Notes: a model not told the origin generated them from the sequence alone. A stretch of 64,000 nt of DNA from Micavibrio sp. (GCA_020718105.1 DYDA01000002.1:53954-117953); one strand, 5' to 3'. Shown: positions 18,003-26,627, numbered from the stretch's first letter. Made by a program: numbers and translations.

Positions 18003-18472
18003 ATCTCCGGCAAAAGGGGACACGCAGGGGAGGCTTGAACGCGCGTCCATGTCTGCCCTCCACCTAAAAAGGAAAAGAACATATAGCCGCGCACCGCCAG
18101 CGTATGAGGTTCCGTCAAATGAAGGCTCGCGCTATAGGTTCCGCCATGACGAGGGCTGTAAATCCACCCGCCCGCATAATGAGCCTCCTCTTCTTGCGGC
18201 ACAAAGCCCCCCAAGAAGGTCAACCCGCAAAGCGGCTTTTTCCTTTTTTCAGGATCAGGGTTATGATCGTCAAGAGAAGGCTTTTCCGCCGTATCGTCTT
18301 TCAGCCAATAGAAACGGCCACAAAAACTTTCCTCGCATTTATAAAACTGGACAACAGCCTCATGATCTTCTGTCTCCCATAATCCCAATAAAGCGTTGTC
18401 GTTTTGCGCCAAAGACACACGCGGCATCAGGATCAGGAAGAACAGAAAAAAGGTTGTGAGAGAACGCCTCAC
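17993..18472 (-). CDS. DUF2147 family secreted protein
   Basis: 159 residues with a signal peptide (RRSLTTFFLFFLILMPRVSLA, cut near Ala-Gln). The mature part fits DUF2147: LGLWETEDHEAVVQFYKC, a mid-block FLGGF, GWIYSPRHGGTYSASLHL and a final GxTWTR. Family members are periplasmic, about 120-150 residues, function unknown. The GTG start at 18472 overlaps the stop of the upstream gene in a GTGA, which decides the start; the frame itself is open much further. The C-terminal residues come from a dispersed repeat. Confidence 0.82.
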   Translation of the reverse strand: MRRSLTTFFLFFLILMPRVSLAQNDNALLGLWETEDHEAVVQFYKCEESFCGRFYWLKDDTAEKPSLDDHNPDPEKRKKPLCGLTFLGGFVPQEEEAHYAGGWIYSPRHGGTYSASLHLTEPHTLAVRGYMFFSFLGGGQTWTRVQASPACPLLPEINF

Positions 18473-19431
18473 TCTGGTTGCAACAGATGGCCTGCGGCAG
18501 CAGAACGTAAAGTGGCCGCCGACACAATCAAAAGAAGCAGTGTGCCCAAAAGCAAAAGCGTCCATAAAAGAGGCGCAGGGAAAAACGCGGGATAAGCATG
18601 GGCGGCGTTTTCTGCGGCAATAATGAAAGCCGCCGTAGGAAAGACCCAAGCCCACCAAGAAAGGGCGAAGGAAATGCGCGCAAAAATCCGCGTCATCGTT
18701 AAAAGGACGAGGGCGATAAACGCCGCAAGGCCAAAGGCGACCAAAGACAAAAGCCCAAATTCCCCCGTAAGACGCGCAAGGGCGATACTCGCCACGGCGG
18801 CGGGGGCCAGAAAAATAGCCAAAGTCGGGCGCAATTTTTCCGGCAAAGCAGGGCCTGTAATCAACCGCCCCAACAGTAACGGCTGAATCATAATCCACAA
18901 AAGAGCGCCTATGCCAAAAAGCATCCACGACAATGGCTCCATTCCCAATTTAGCCCCGAAGACAGGCGCTAAAATGTTCCCGACAAGCGGAATCAAAAGG
19001 GGCGGTGTCAGCGCTGCAGCCTCGCGTGGCGATAGCATAAGACCACGCACCGTCCACACACCTATGACGACATGAAAGAAAACGGCTATGCCCCACAGCC
19101 ATAAGGCCGCTTGAGGCGCATGAGGGATAAGCCCCCCTGCCATGATCATCGCGCCGATCGTGATGGCTCCCGCAAAGGCAGAGCGAACGGGGTGCCGAAG
19201 ATCATCCGCCAAAGCCTCTGGATGGTGCAGGGCACGCACAATATGCAGAACAAGAAGAGCCACCCAAATAAGAGAAGCCAAAAGCAACAAGCCTTCCCCT
19301 ATCATGGGCGGCGCGGCCATCATGCGTCCCGCCTCGCGCCAAGCCAACCCAAACCCGCCAACGCCCATAGGCACAGCAAACAAAGGCAAAGGAAGATGGA
19401 ACAAACGGTGAGGATTGGCATGAGCCTTCAT
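18469..19431 (-). CDS. TehA/SLAC1-family membrane transporter
   Basis: 320 residues with about ten hydrophobic segments. The opening LPLPLFAVPMGVGGFGLAWRE and the late FALSWWAWVFPTAAFIIAAE match the tellurite-resistance/dicarboxylate transporter (TDT) fold, which includes SLAC1 anion channels and TehA. Likely an inner-membrane carrier for monovalent anions or dicarboxylates; the substrate cannot be told. Its stop overlaps the start of the DUF2147 gene, so the two are coupled. Confidence 0.85.
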   Translation of the reverse strand: MKAHANPHRLFHLPLPLFAVPMGVGGFGLAWREAGRMMAAPPMIGEGLLLLASLIWVALLVLHIVRALHHPEALADDLRHPVRSAFAGAITIGAMIMAGGLIPHAPQAALWLWGIAVFFHVVIGVWTVRGLMLSPREAAALTPPLLIPLVGNILAPVFGAKLGMEPLSWMLFGIGALLWIMIQPLLLGRLITGPALPEKLRPTLAIFLAPAAVASIALARLTGEFGLLSLVAFGLAAFIALVLLTMTRIFARISFALSWWAWVFPTAAFIIAAENAAHAYPAFFPAPLLWTLLLLGTLLLLIVSAATLRSAAAGHLLQPE

Positions 19432-19567
19432 AACAAAAACTTTCTTTCTTTAAGAGAAACAACAAAACCCATCTGTGCATGATGATGGCAAACGGCAAGA
19501 TTTTTTGGGAGGTATGAAGGGGGCACAGCCCCCCGCTTTTTGAAATCTTGTTTCCTTTGAAATCTTA

Positions 19568-19642
<75 letters not shown>

Positions 19643-19658
19643 TTCCGAAAGTGCGCCG

Positions 19659-19686
19659 ATCATACAGAACGAAACGCACTTTGCAA
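19659..19686 (-). promoter_or_regulatory. Promoter of tRNA-Gly
   Basis: Minus strand: TTGCAA (-35, 19686-19681), 16-nt spacer, TATGAT (-10, 19664-19659). Start of transcription would fall about 10 nt before the tRNA. Confidence 0.6.
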
Positions 19687-19818
19687 GCCTTTAGATGTCT
19701 TTTTTTGCACCTTTTTTGACGTTTTTTGTCTCTTGCGTCATCCTATTTGCCAAAAATCGGCAGCTTAGGCATAATCGGCTCCACACGCTTCCCCTTTTTC
19801 TTTGGATTGTGCCTTCTG

Positions 19819-20739
19819 ATGAATCATGTCCCCCTGCCCACCCCTGCCGCCGCTTCTGCCAGCGTGGATGTAACGCTAAGCAACTTTAAAGCCGAAGTAC
19901 TGGATGCCTCGCGCACACAGCTTGTGATCGTAGACTTTTGGGCTCCGTGGTGTGGCCCGTGCAAACAGCTTATGCCTTTGTTGGAAAAAGTGGTGAGCGA
20001 GACCAAAGGCGTGGTCAAGCTAGCCAAGATCGATATCGACAAGAACCAGCAGATTGCGGCGCAAATGCAGGTTCAATCCGTCCCCGCCGTTTTTGCCTTT
20101 TTTAAAGGACAGCCTGTTGATGGCTTTATGGGCGCTCTGCCTGAATCGCAAATCAAGCAATGGCTGGCTCAGCTTATCCAAACGACAGGCGCGGGTGGCG
20201 GGGATAGTGACGGTTTGGACAAGGCCCTTTTACAAGCGACCACGCTGTTAAAAGAGGGCGACGCTGAAACCGCTCTTTCTATCTATACGGATATTTTTCA
20301 TGAGGCTCCCGATCAGGTTGAAGCTTTGGCAGGAATCTTGCGCTGTATGCTGGCTTTGGGCCAAACGGAAAAAGCGTCGATGTTGCTTGAAAGCGCCGCG
20401 CCCGCTTTGGCTGGCCATAAAATACTGGCTCCGATCCGCACCGCACTGGATTTGGCGATGGAGGCGAAGAAAGCGGCAGGCTCTCTGCAAGAACTTAAAG
20501 CCAAACTGGCGCAAAATGCCAACGATCATCAGGCGCGTTTTGATCTGGCCATGGCGGCCTATGCCGCGCAGGATATTCCGATGGCCATCAATGAGCTTCT
20601 TGAAATTGTTCGGCGCGATAGGAAGTGGAAAGATGACGGCGCAAAGCAGCAGCTTGTCAAACTATTTGAGGCTCTGGGCTTTGATCACCCCGCCGCCGTG
20701 GAAGGCCGCAAGAAACTCTCGGCTCTTCTCTTCTCATAA
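19819..20739 (+). CDS. Thioredoxin-like chaperone with TPR tail (CnoX/YbbN type)
   Basis: 306 residues. A thioredoxin domain covers about 15-125 with the active site WCGPC at 44-48, followed by a helical TPR-like region rich in Ala and Leu to the C-terminus. This matches CnoX/YbbN, a cytosolic redox chaperone that holds oxidised proteins for GroEL. In the Escherichia coli protein the motif is not CxxC, while here both cysteines are kept, so disulfide reduction is possible. The ATG 19819 lacks a clear binding site; a TTG at 19726 is the other option. A Trm112 gene follows closely. Confidence 0.9.
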   Translation: MNHVPLPTPAAASASVDVTLSNFKAEVLDASRTQLVIVDFWAPWCGPCKQLMPLLEKVVSETKGVVKLAKIDIDKNQQIAAQMQVQSVPAVFAFFKGQPVDGFMGALPESQIKQWLAQLIQTTGAGGGDSDGLDKALLQATTLLKEGDAETALSIYTDIFHEAPDQVEALAGILRCMLALGQTEKASMLLESAAPALAGHKILAPIRTALDLAMEAKKAAGSLQELKAKLAQNANDHQARFDLAMAAYAAQDIPMAINELLEIVRRDRKWKDDGAKQQLVKLFEALGFDHPAAVEGRKKLSALLFS

Positions 20740-20763
20740 AGCGAAACAGAAAAAGGCCAAGCC

Positions 20764-20958
20764 ATGAACGATGACGCGCCCACCAACATTCGTACCGTAT
20801 CGCCCAAGCTTCTTGAGATGTTGGTGTGCCCAGTGTCACAAACGACCCTTCGCTATGACGCCGAAAAACAAGAGTTGATAAGCGACAAGGCCGCCCTCGC
20901 CTTCTCGATCAAAGATGGCATCCCTCTCCTTGTGGTGGAAGAGGCTAGAAAACTGTAA
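20764..20958 (+). CDS. Trm112 family protein
   Basis: 64 residues, the normal size of the bacterial Trm112/YcaR family. The core [25 protein letters not shown] and the end [14 protein letters not shown] are typical. Eukaryotic and archaeal Trm112 activates methyltransferases; the bacterial role is less clear. It starts about 25 nt after the thioredoxin-like gene with AAAAAGG upstream, and is likely co-transcribed. Confidence 0.9.
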   Translation: MNDDAPTNIRTVSPKLLEMLVCPVSQTTLRYDAEKQELISDKAALAFSIKDGIPLLVVEEARKL

Positions 20959-20993
20959 GGATTTCAATATCCAGTATTTCGTACTCTCCTTAC

Positions 20994-21127
20994 CGTCATC
21001 CTCGACGAGCCTTGCGTTAGCAAGGCGAAGATCGGGGATCCCGTTTGTTTAAAGATGTTGGAAGAAAAGAGCCTGCGCTGACGGAGATTTCGTAAAACAA
21101 ACGGGATTCCCGCTTTCGCGGGAATGA
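20994..21127. repeat. Family-1 palindromic repeat, long form
   Basis: Starts CGTCATCCTCGACGAGCC, with inner GATCCCGTTTGTTT (21035-21053 region) and AAACAAACGGGATTCCCGC (21094-21112), ending GCGGGAATGAC. The inner pair can fold into a long stem. Between convergent genes. Confidence 0.75.
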
Positions 21128-21145
21128 CAACTTGTGTTGAACGAG

Positions 21146-22132
21146 TTAGCTCGCTTTGCTGGGACGGAAGTCATAGCTCTCCTCCCCGTCTTCTCCAGCT
21201 TCTTCGCTTTTGCTTTCTTTGGTGGGCTTTTTTTCTTCGGAAGGGGCGCAGGCGGCTTTTGCCTTGGAGGGGGGCGCTTGTTGAGGTTCTTCTTTATGAT
21301 GGAGGCCAAGAATAATCTGTTCCCCCATCAGCGTAATCGCGGCAGTCGCAAGGGCAAAGAGAGAGGTGGCTTGTTCAACGGTAATGACGCTGTCGGGATT
21401 AATAAGGGGCGTGCGGTAATGTTCTTTGATCTGGGCGAGCATTTGAAGAAGGCGCTTATCCGGTCGGCGCTCATTATTTTCATCGTCCGAAAGCATCGCC
21501 AATTTTTTCAAATAAATGCTGTAAGAGCGTTCGGTCTTCGCAACGCTCGTTCCTGAAAACATCTCAAAATAGCGCTTCAAAACCAGCTCAATCGCGCGCA
21601 GCAAATGCACGGCGGCTGCCGTTCCAAGACCAAAGGCCAAGGCGCGCCCGGCCAAATTAAACTCGGTCAAAGACGCTTCCGGCAAAGCCTCACGCATCGA
21701 AGGCGAAAAACACTGATAAGCATTTTCGATAAGGTCATAGGTTGAATAAATGCCGCGCTTGCTGGCCATATAAGTCGGCGCATGAGAAAGTTCTGCCGCC
21801 AAGGCATGTTCGAACTTTTCCACCAAGCTATACAAAAGCGCCATTTCATGCGCGTCAACCCTGTCCTCACCGGATGGTGTTTTAAGCTGTTTAGAGGACG
21901 CATCGATATAATACTTGCTGAAAAGAGCACTGATTTTCCCAAGCAGGCGCACCGCATCATTTTTTGATGTTTCAAGAGCAAAAGAGTCGCCCTTGATCCA
22001 CCCATCCAAAACATTTTGGGCTTCTGTCAACGGCGTGAACATTTCCGTCACGCGATTTTGCGTGGTGTTGAGGAACAGGCTGTGAAGCTTTGAGGCAAGC
22101 TCATAAAAGCGATAGGGATTTAAATGCTGCAT
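21146..22132 (-). CDS. Unknown protein with a possible HEPN-like region
   Basis: 328 residues, soluble. The region around 165-260 (RALAFGLGTAAAVHLLRAIELVLKRY... to ATSLFALATAAITLM) is a set of hydrophobic helices that resembles the DUF4145/HEPN-like proteins in which LMRAxE-type helices recur; this is my inference from pattern, not a firm match. The C-terminal 60 residues are Lys/Glu/Ala/Pro-rich and disordered. No neighbours suggest a role. HEPN proteins can be RNases in toxin or defence systems, but the classical R-x4-6-H motif is not evident. Confidence 0.65.
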   Translation of the reverse strand: MQHLNPYRFYELASKLHSLFLNTTQNRVTEMFTPLTEAQNVLDGWIKGDSFALETSKNDAVRLLGKISALFSKYYIDASSKQLKTPSGEDRVDAHEMALLYSLVEKFEHALAAELSHAPTYMASKRGIYSTYDLIENAYQCFSPSMREALPEASLTEFNLAGRALAFGLGTAAAVHLLRAIELVLKRYFEMFSGTSVAKTERSYSIYLKKLAMLSDDENNERRPDKRLLQMLAQIKEHYRTPLINPDSVITVEQATSLFALATAAITLMGEQIILGLHHKEEPQQAPPSKAKAACAPSEEKKPTKESKSEEAGEDGEESYDFRPSKAS

Positions 22133-22271
22133 GGCGTATCACTTTTCTGTCAACAAGGGCGGCGGAAATGGAATGGGAATCATTCGCTCAACCTTTTTGA
22201 AGTACGCCAAAAAAGCCCTAAGCGCAACCTATCATTATGGTTAACGCCTTGTTTTAGTAGGGGTAAAACTT

Positions 22272-22321
22272 CAAGGAACTTGTTCCAAAATGCAACGTAA
22301 ATGTATAAAACTTGTTCCTTG
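22272..22321. promoter_or_regulatory. Inverted repeat upstream of the Crp/Fnr gene
   Basis: CAAGGAAC (22272-22279) and GTTCCTTG (22314-22321) are inverted copies 34 nt apart; inside the left one GGAAC-TT-GTTCC (22275-22286) forms a smaller palindrome, and CTTGTTCC occurs twice. The rest of the 336-nt gap (22133-22468) shows no convincing gene. It may be an operator of the regulator gene. Confidence 0.4.
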
Positions 22322-22468
22322 GCAACAGAATAGGGTATTGGGCGCGCTATGGCTATCCTCGACAACAAAAGCCTGTTCCTCCGCCTTTGGCATGGGTAAG
22401 AGGATTGGGGAAATAGAAGGACGAACAAGATTCAATTGCGACCAGCCCCCTCATGAAAAGGTTTTCTT

Positions 22469-24004
22469 TTGCCTAACGCTTTGATCCCTACTCTGTCCTT
22501 GCTCACTGCGCTTCAAAAAGAGCGCGGCATAGCGCTTATTGAACATGCTCTAACGGATGCCAGCGACATTCCGTCCTTTGAGGAACAAGCCGCCCTCACC
22601 CACAAAGAGCTGACGCTCGCGCAAAAGAACAATCTGGATTTTTGGGTGCTGTTGCCAGAGCGTTTTTTTGAATCCTTCGCTAAGCGCAATAACGCTGAAT
22701 TTCGCAAAAGCTTTTCCCCGAATGACCTTATTGAATGGTATCTCTTTAATTTAGAGCAACCTATCTATCAACTGACGCTTAGCCATCTGGCTAACCATGG
22801 GGGGCTGACCCCTTCGCAAACAGGTGCCTTTATTCATTATGTAGCCTCGCTTGGCTACCTAAGCCAACTACGCGATGGCGGCCTTTCCATCTATCGCAAA
22901 GCCGAGATTCTGCCCGTTGATGTCAGCCGAATGAAAAACATGGCGCTTTCGTGTCTGTCTCGCGAACGTCTTTTTATGGGATTGTCCGATGAAAAACTAA
23001 GGCGCTGGATGGATGAAGCCCGCCCCCCATTAGACGTCACCATCGGCAAGATGGATCAGATTCTTCGAAAAATAAAAGATGGCTACAGCAAAGGAGTCTT
23101 TGCAGAAAACCCTATGGCAGCATGGCTCTCTTTATTTAATGATGAGATTGCCCAACGGTCTGCCTGTCTGATCACGACGATTTCTCGCCTTTTGCAAGAA
23201 AACAAAGAGGTCGATACAGGCCATAGCGCCGTTTCCTCTCTTGACAGCGATATCGAACGAGAATGGGAAAACATTAAACAACACCCCCTCTTTCGCGGCC
23301 TTTCCGACGTTTCTTTGCGTAACATTCTAAAAGGCGCAAGCCTTATCGATATCGATAAAAACAGCATTCTTTTTTCGCAAGGCGATCCGATTTCACGTTT
23401 CATCATTCTTTGGGAAGGGTGGGCGCGCAGTTATAAAACAAACGCCGAAGGAGCTGAATCCATCCTGCAACTACTGGGCAGAAAAGACTGCTTGCTTGAT
23501 CACGGCTTGATGGCGGCCATGCCATCCCCCTTTACATTCAAGACCATCACAAAAAGCAAGGTTCTCTCGCTTTCTCTAACGACTTTGGCGGATCATCTTT
23601 CGCGCAACCGCGAACTGTCGCAAAATCTTTTGCTGGCCACGACAACGCGGTTGCAAAGATTGGTAGGACAGTTTGAGCAAATAACCCTACGCACCGCCGA
23701 ACAGCGCGTTGGATGGTTTCTCATCAACCTTCATTTGGAAACAGGGTTAGAGGGCGAGCCAATCAAGCTGCCTTTCGATAAAGCCCTTATCGCATCGTAT
23801 TTGAATATCAAACCAGAGACTTTCTCACGCGTTTTGGGTCAATTTAAAAAGCGCGGCTTTACGGTCGAAAAGCACCAAATCACAATGCCGGAAACCCATT
23901 CTCTTTGCGAATACTGCGATCCGGATATGGCCTTGCGCTGTTGCCGCGCCGAGGCCACCAATTGCGCCCCCATCAGAGCCGCCCGTAAAGCGCGAGGAGA
24001 ATAG
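22469..24004 (+). CDS. Crp/Fnr-family regulator with large unknown N-terminal region and C-terminal Cys cluster
   Basis: 511 residues, about twice the usual 230. The cyclic-nucleotide-binding-like beta roll lies at about 275-395 (LFRGLSDVSLRNILKGASLIDIDKNSILFSQGDPIS) and a Crp-type HTH at about 405-475 (RTAEQRVGWFLINL, IASYLNIKPETFSRVLGQFK). Residues 1-260 match nothing I know. Five cysteines cluster at 480, 483, 491, 492 and 499, a possible metal or Fe-S site. The start is TTG with AAAAGG 8 nt before; the nearby ATG at 22453 runs into a stop. It looks closest to the Dnr/FixK-type group, but the target is unknown. Confidence 0.85.
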   Translation: MPNALIPTLSLLTALQKERGIALIEHALTDASDIPSFEEQAALTHKELTLAQKNNLDFWVLLPERFFESFAKRNNAEFRKSFSPNDLIEWYLFNLEQPIYQLTLSHLANHGGLTPSQTGAFIHYVASLGYLSQLRDGGLSIYRKAEILPVDVSRMKNMALSCLSRERLFMGLSDEKLRRWMDEARPPLDVTIGKMDQILRKIKDGYSKGVFAENPMAAWLSLFNDEIAQRSACLITTISRLLQENKEVDTGHSAVSSLDSDIEREWENIKQHPLFRGLSDVSLRNILKGASLIDIDKNSILFSQGDPISRFIILWEGWARSYKTNAEGAESILQLLGRKDCLLDHGLMAAMPSPFTFKTITKSKVLSLSLTTLADHLSRNRELSQNLLLATTTRLQRLVGQFEQITLRTAEQRVGWFLINLHLETGLEGEPIKLPFDKALIASYLNIKPETFSRVLGQFKKRGFTVEKHQITMPETHSLCEYCDPDMALRCCRAEATNCAPIRAARKARGE

Positions 24005-24070
24005 ATCCCCCTTTCCTCATGGCAAAGGAATGGCTACACTTCTTATCCTGTTCACCAAGAGAATCTCCCT

Positions 24071-25231
24071 ATGACCCGTACAACAGCCCTTATCGTCGCG
24101 GCAGGCTCTGGCACTCGCTTTGGCAGTCCGATCCCCAAGCAGTATCAGGACATCGGCGGTCTGCCGATTTTGCGCCGCTCGATCCTTGCCTTTTTGAACC
24201 ATCCCCACATCACCGACGTGCAGATTGTCATCAGTCCGCAGCATCGCGACCTTTACGACCGCGCCGTACAGGGGCTGAACATGCCACCGCCCGTTCATGG
24301 CGGCGCGACGCGTCAAGACAGCGTTCGCCTTGGACTGGAAGCGCTTGCCGCGCAAAAGTCTCCCCCCGACTTTGTGATGATCCATGACGCTGCGCGACCC
24401 CTTATCGATACGCTCACCATCACGGCGGTACGCAAAGCGCTGGATACGGCGCAAGGCGCGATTGCCGCCAAGCCGCTTGTCGATACGTTGAAAAAAGGTG
24501 CGGAAACAAAAATCACCGACACCATCGATCGCTCCAATCTGTGGCAAGCGCACACACCGCAAGCTTTTCACTTCGGCGCTATTTTAAAAGCGCATCAGGC
24601 CGCTATCGGCCAGCAACTGACCGACGATGCCGCCGTGGCGGAGAAAGCAGGCATAAACGTGACCCTCGTTCCCTCAAACCCCGATAACATGAAGATTACG
24701 AACCCCGACGATCTGGGGCGCGCCGCGCGGTTGCTGGGGCAAAACTTTGGCGATATTCGCACAGGAATGGGCTTTGACGTGCATCGCCTGATTGACGGCG
24801 ACGTGATCCATCTGGGTGGCCTTGCAATCCCTCACACGAAAACGCTGAAAGGCCACTCGGACGCCGACGTGATCCTTCACGCCATCACGGACGCGCTTTT
24901 GGGTGCGATGGCGGCGGGAGATATAGGCACGCACTTTCCGCCTTCGGACCCGCAATGGAAAGGCGCGGACAGCGCACTTTTCGTGCGCCATGTTGTACAA
25001 ATGATCAATGAGCGCGGTGGGATGATCGCGCATGTTGATGTTATTCTAATGGGCGAGGAGCCGAAACTGAACCCTCACCGCGTCGCAATGCAAAAACGCC
25101 TTGCCGAACTTTTGGAAGTCAATGAAGGCCGCGTGAGTCTGAAAGCCACAACGACCGAGCGCCTTGGCTTTACGGGACGCGGCGAAGGGCTTGCGGCGCA
25201 GGCCATCGCTACGGTAAGATTTGAAGGGTAA
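24071..25231 (+). CDS. ispDF: Bifunctional IspD/IspF (MEP pathway)
   Basis: Fused enzyme of isoprenoid precursor synthesis, 386 residues. The IspD part (1-228) makes CDP-methylerythritol, with ALIVAAGSGTRFG and the later HDAARPL block. The IspF part (about 229-386) makes the cyclic diphosphate, with GMGFDVHRL and the metal-binding histidine in LKGHSDADV. The fusion is common in alphaproteobacteria. The isoprenoids can feed the hopanoid genes hpnCDE in this window. A cinA-like gene follows on the same strand, as often in this class. Confidence 0.97.
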   Translation: MTRTTALIVAAGSGTRFGSPIPKQYQDIGGLPILRRSILAFLNHPHITDVQIVISPQHRDLYDRAVQGLNMPPPVHGGATRQDSVRLGLEALAAQKSPPDFVMIHDAARPLIDTLTITAVRKALDTAQGAIAAKPLVDTLKKGAETKITDTIDRSNLWQAHTPQAFHFGAILKAHQAAIGQQLTDDAAVAEKAGINVTLVPSNPDNMKITNPDDLGRAARLLGQNFGDIRTGMGFDVHRLIDGDVIHLGGLAIPHTKTLKGHSDADVILHAITDALLGAMAAGDIGTHFPPSDPQWKGADSALFVRHVVQMINERGGMIAHVDVILMGEEPKLNPHRVAMQKRLAELLEVNEGRVSLKATTTERLGFTGRGEGLAAQAIATVRFEG

Positions 25232-25258
25232 GACAAGGGGAACACACTATCCTTTTGT

Positions 25259-25388
25259 GTCATTCCCGCTTTCGCGAGGATGACGCTAAAGGTAAGTGAT
25301 GCCACAAAAAACATCGTCATCCCCGCGAAGGCGGGGATCCCATTTTCTTTTTAAAACAAATGGGATGCCAGCCTACGCTGGCATGACG
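25259..25388. repeat. Family-1 palindromic repeats (tandem)
   Basis: Three hairpin parts: CATTCCCGCTTTCGCGAGGATG, then GTCATCCCCGCGAAGGCGGG, then ATGCCAGCCTACGCTGGCAT, with ATCCCATTTT / AAATGGGAT pairing. The 5' half resembles the copy at 4.3 kb and the 3' half the copy at 2.1 kb. Confidence 0.8.
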
Positions 25389-25453
25389 GAATTGAACCAT
25401 AGTGTTTGATCTAAAGACTTTTAAGGCTCTAATCGCGAAAAGGAACCAACGCC

Positions 25454-25948
25454 ATGCGGATGTTAGACGATATCGAACGCCTCGCCTTTCAGGTCATTGA
25501 AGCGGGAACGCAAAAAGGCAAAAAGATCGTGACCGCCGAGTCCTGCACAGGCGGGCTGATTGCGGCGGCGCTAACGTCCATCTCTGGCGCGTCCGCCACG
25601 TTTGATCGGGGCTTCATCACCTATGACAACAATGCCAAAACGGACATGCTGGGCGTGTTGCCCGACCGTCTCAATGTCTTTGGCGCGGTCAGCGCGGAAG
25701 TCGCCGACGACATGGCCGCCGGAGCGCTTGCCTACTCGCACGCCGACATCGCGCTGTCCGTCACGGGCGTGGCGGGGCCAAACGGCGGCACAGAAATCAA
25801 ACCCGTCGGCCTCGTCTTTTTTGGCGTTGCAACGCGCGATGGACGGCACGTCCATGTTCAAAGCAACCTGAAAGGCGACCGCCACGAAGTCCGCCACCAA
25901 GCCGTCATCGAAGGCCTAAAACTGATCCTGTCGGTGCTGGAGGAATAA
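25454..25948 (+). CDS. pncC: CinA C-terminal family amidase (nicotinamide-nucleotide amidase)
   Basis: 164 residues, the stand-alone C-terminal CinA domain. It deamidates nicotinamide mononucleotide in NAD recycling in characterised members. Signature blocks KIVTAESCTGGLIAAALTSISGAS and AYSHADIALSVTGVAGPNGG are present. AAAAGGA lies before the ATG; the second ATG two codons later is also possible. The order ispDF then cinA is common in alphaproteobacteria. Confidence 0.92.
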   Translation: MRMLDDIERLAFQVIEAGTQKGKKIVTAESCTGGLIAAALTSISGASATFDRGFITYDNNAKTDMLGVLPDRLNVFGAVSAEVADDMAAGALAYSHADIALSVTGVAGPNGGTEIKPVGLVFFGVATRDGRHVHVQSNLKGDRHEVRHQAVIEGLKLILSVLEE

Positions 25949-25954
25949 CATCTA

Positions 25955-26407
25955 ATACCAATCCGCCCATGAACTGACACATTGGTTTTTACCATGGACG
26001 GCCATTCCCTTTTATCGTCATCCCGCACAGCGGATGGCGCGATAGCGTCAGACGCGTGATGCGGGACCCATCGCCTAAACTTTCAACCAGAGTCGCTCTT
26101 GGCTATTTCAGGTGATGGATCCCGCATCTTCGTCCCCCTGTACGCGGGACTTCGTGCGGGATGACGAGGAATGGGATAGGGGGAAATCCCGTCAAGGTTT
26201 AATAGACCTCTTGCATAACCCACCGTCATTCCGCACGAAGCGATGCGTGGCATCGCGCAGATGCGGAATCCGATTTGTTTTCTTCTCCATCGCAAACCAA
26301 ATCGGATTCCGGCTCGCGTGGCACGCTTAAAGCGTGCCACTTGGCCGGAATGACGGAAGGGGCTTATGCAAGAAGTCTAATGAATCATTTCATAGGGTCG
26401 TTGGTAT
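25955..26407. mobile_element. Nested MITE-like element, no transposase
   Basis: Outer inverted ends ATACCAATCCGCCC (25955-25968) and GGGTCGTTGGTAT (26395-26407) enclose 453 bp with no gene. The same ends (ATACCAACGGCCC / GGGCGGTTGGTAT) flank the repeat at 63.4-63.6 kb. Inside lie two family-1-type units (26016-26167 and 26224-26356) and a second inverted pair, TAGACCTCTTGCATAA (26203-26218) and TTATGCAAGAAGTCTA (26364-26379). Confidence 0.6.
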
Positions 26408-26448
26408 CCCCGCCCCTTCCCTGCTTCTCTTCTTTCTGCTATCCTCTT

Positions 26449-26627
26449 TATACCCAAAACAGTTCAAGAGTTGGAAAAGGAAAGCGCACTAAAATCACCC
26501 TCCCCTTGCGGGAGGGTCGAAAAACGCGTGAGCGTTTTTCGGGGAGGGGTCGTTTTTCATCGTGTTTTGACCCCTCCCGCAAGGGGAGGGCGATTTTGAT
26601 GCCACCTCTTCATTCATGAAGGGTATA
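26449..26627. mobile_element. Family-2 repeat unit with TATACCC / GGGTATA ends
   Basis: 179 bp. Starts TATACCCAAAACAGTTCAAG and ends CTTCATTCATGAAGGGTATA. Inside, ACCCTCCCCTTGCGGGAGGG (26498-26517) and CCCTCCCGCAAGGGGAGGGC pair over long arms. The right end is shared with the copies at 0.4 kb and 38.8 kb; the left end sequence TATACCCAAAACARTTCAAG is also seen at 60595. No gene inside. Confidence 0.65.

Noticed and set aside
18473-18928. N-terminal extension of the DUF2147 frame
   Set aside because: It lies inside the TehA/SLAC1 gene in another frame; the signal peptide and the GTGA overlap mark the start at 18472.
22180-22428. 82-codon frame upstream of the Crp/Fnr gene, minus strand
   Set aside because: No binding site, no domain, and it overlaps the likely operator; nothing supports translation.
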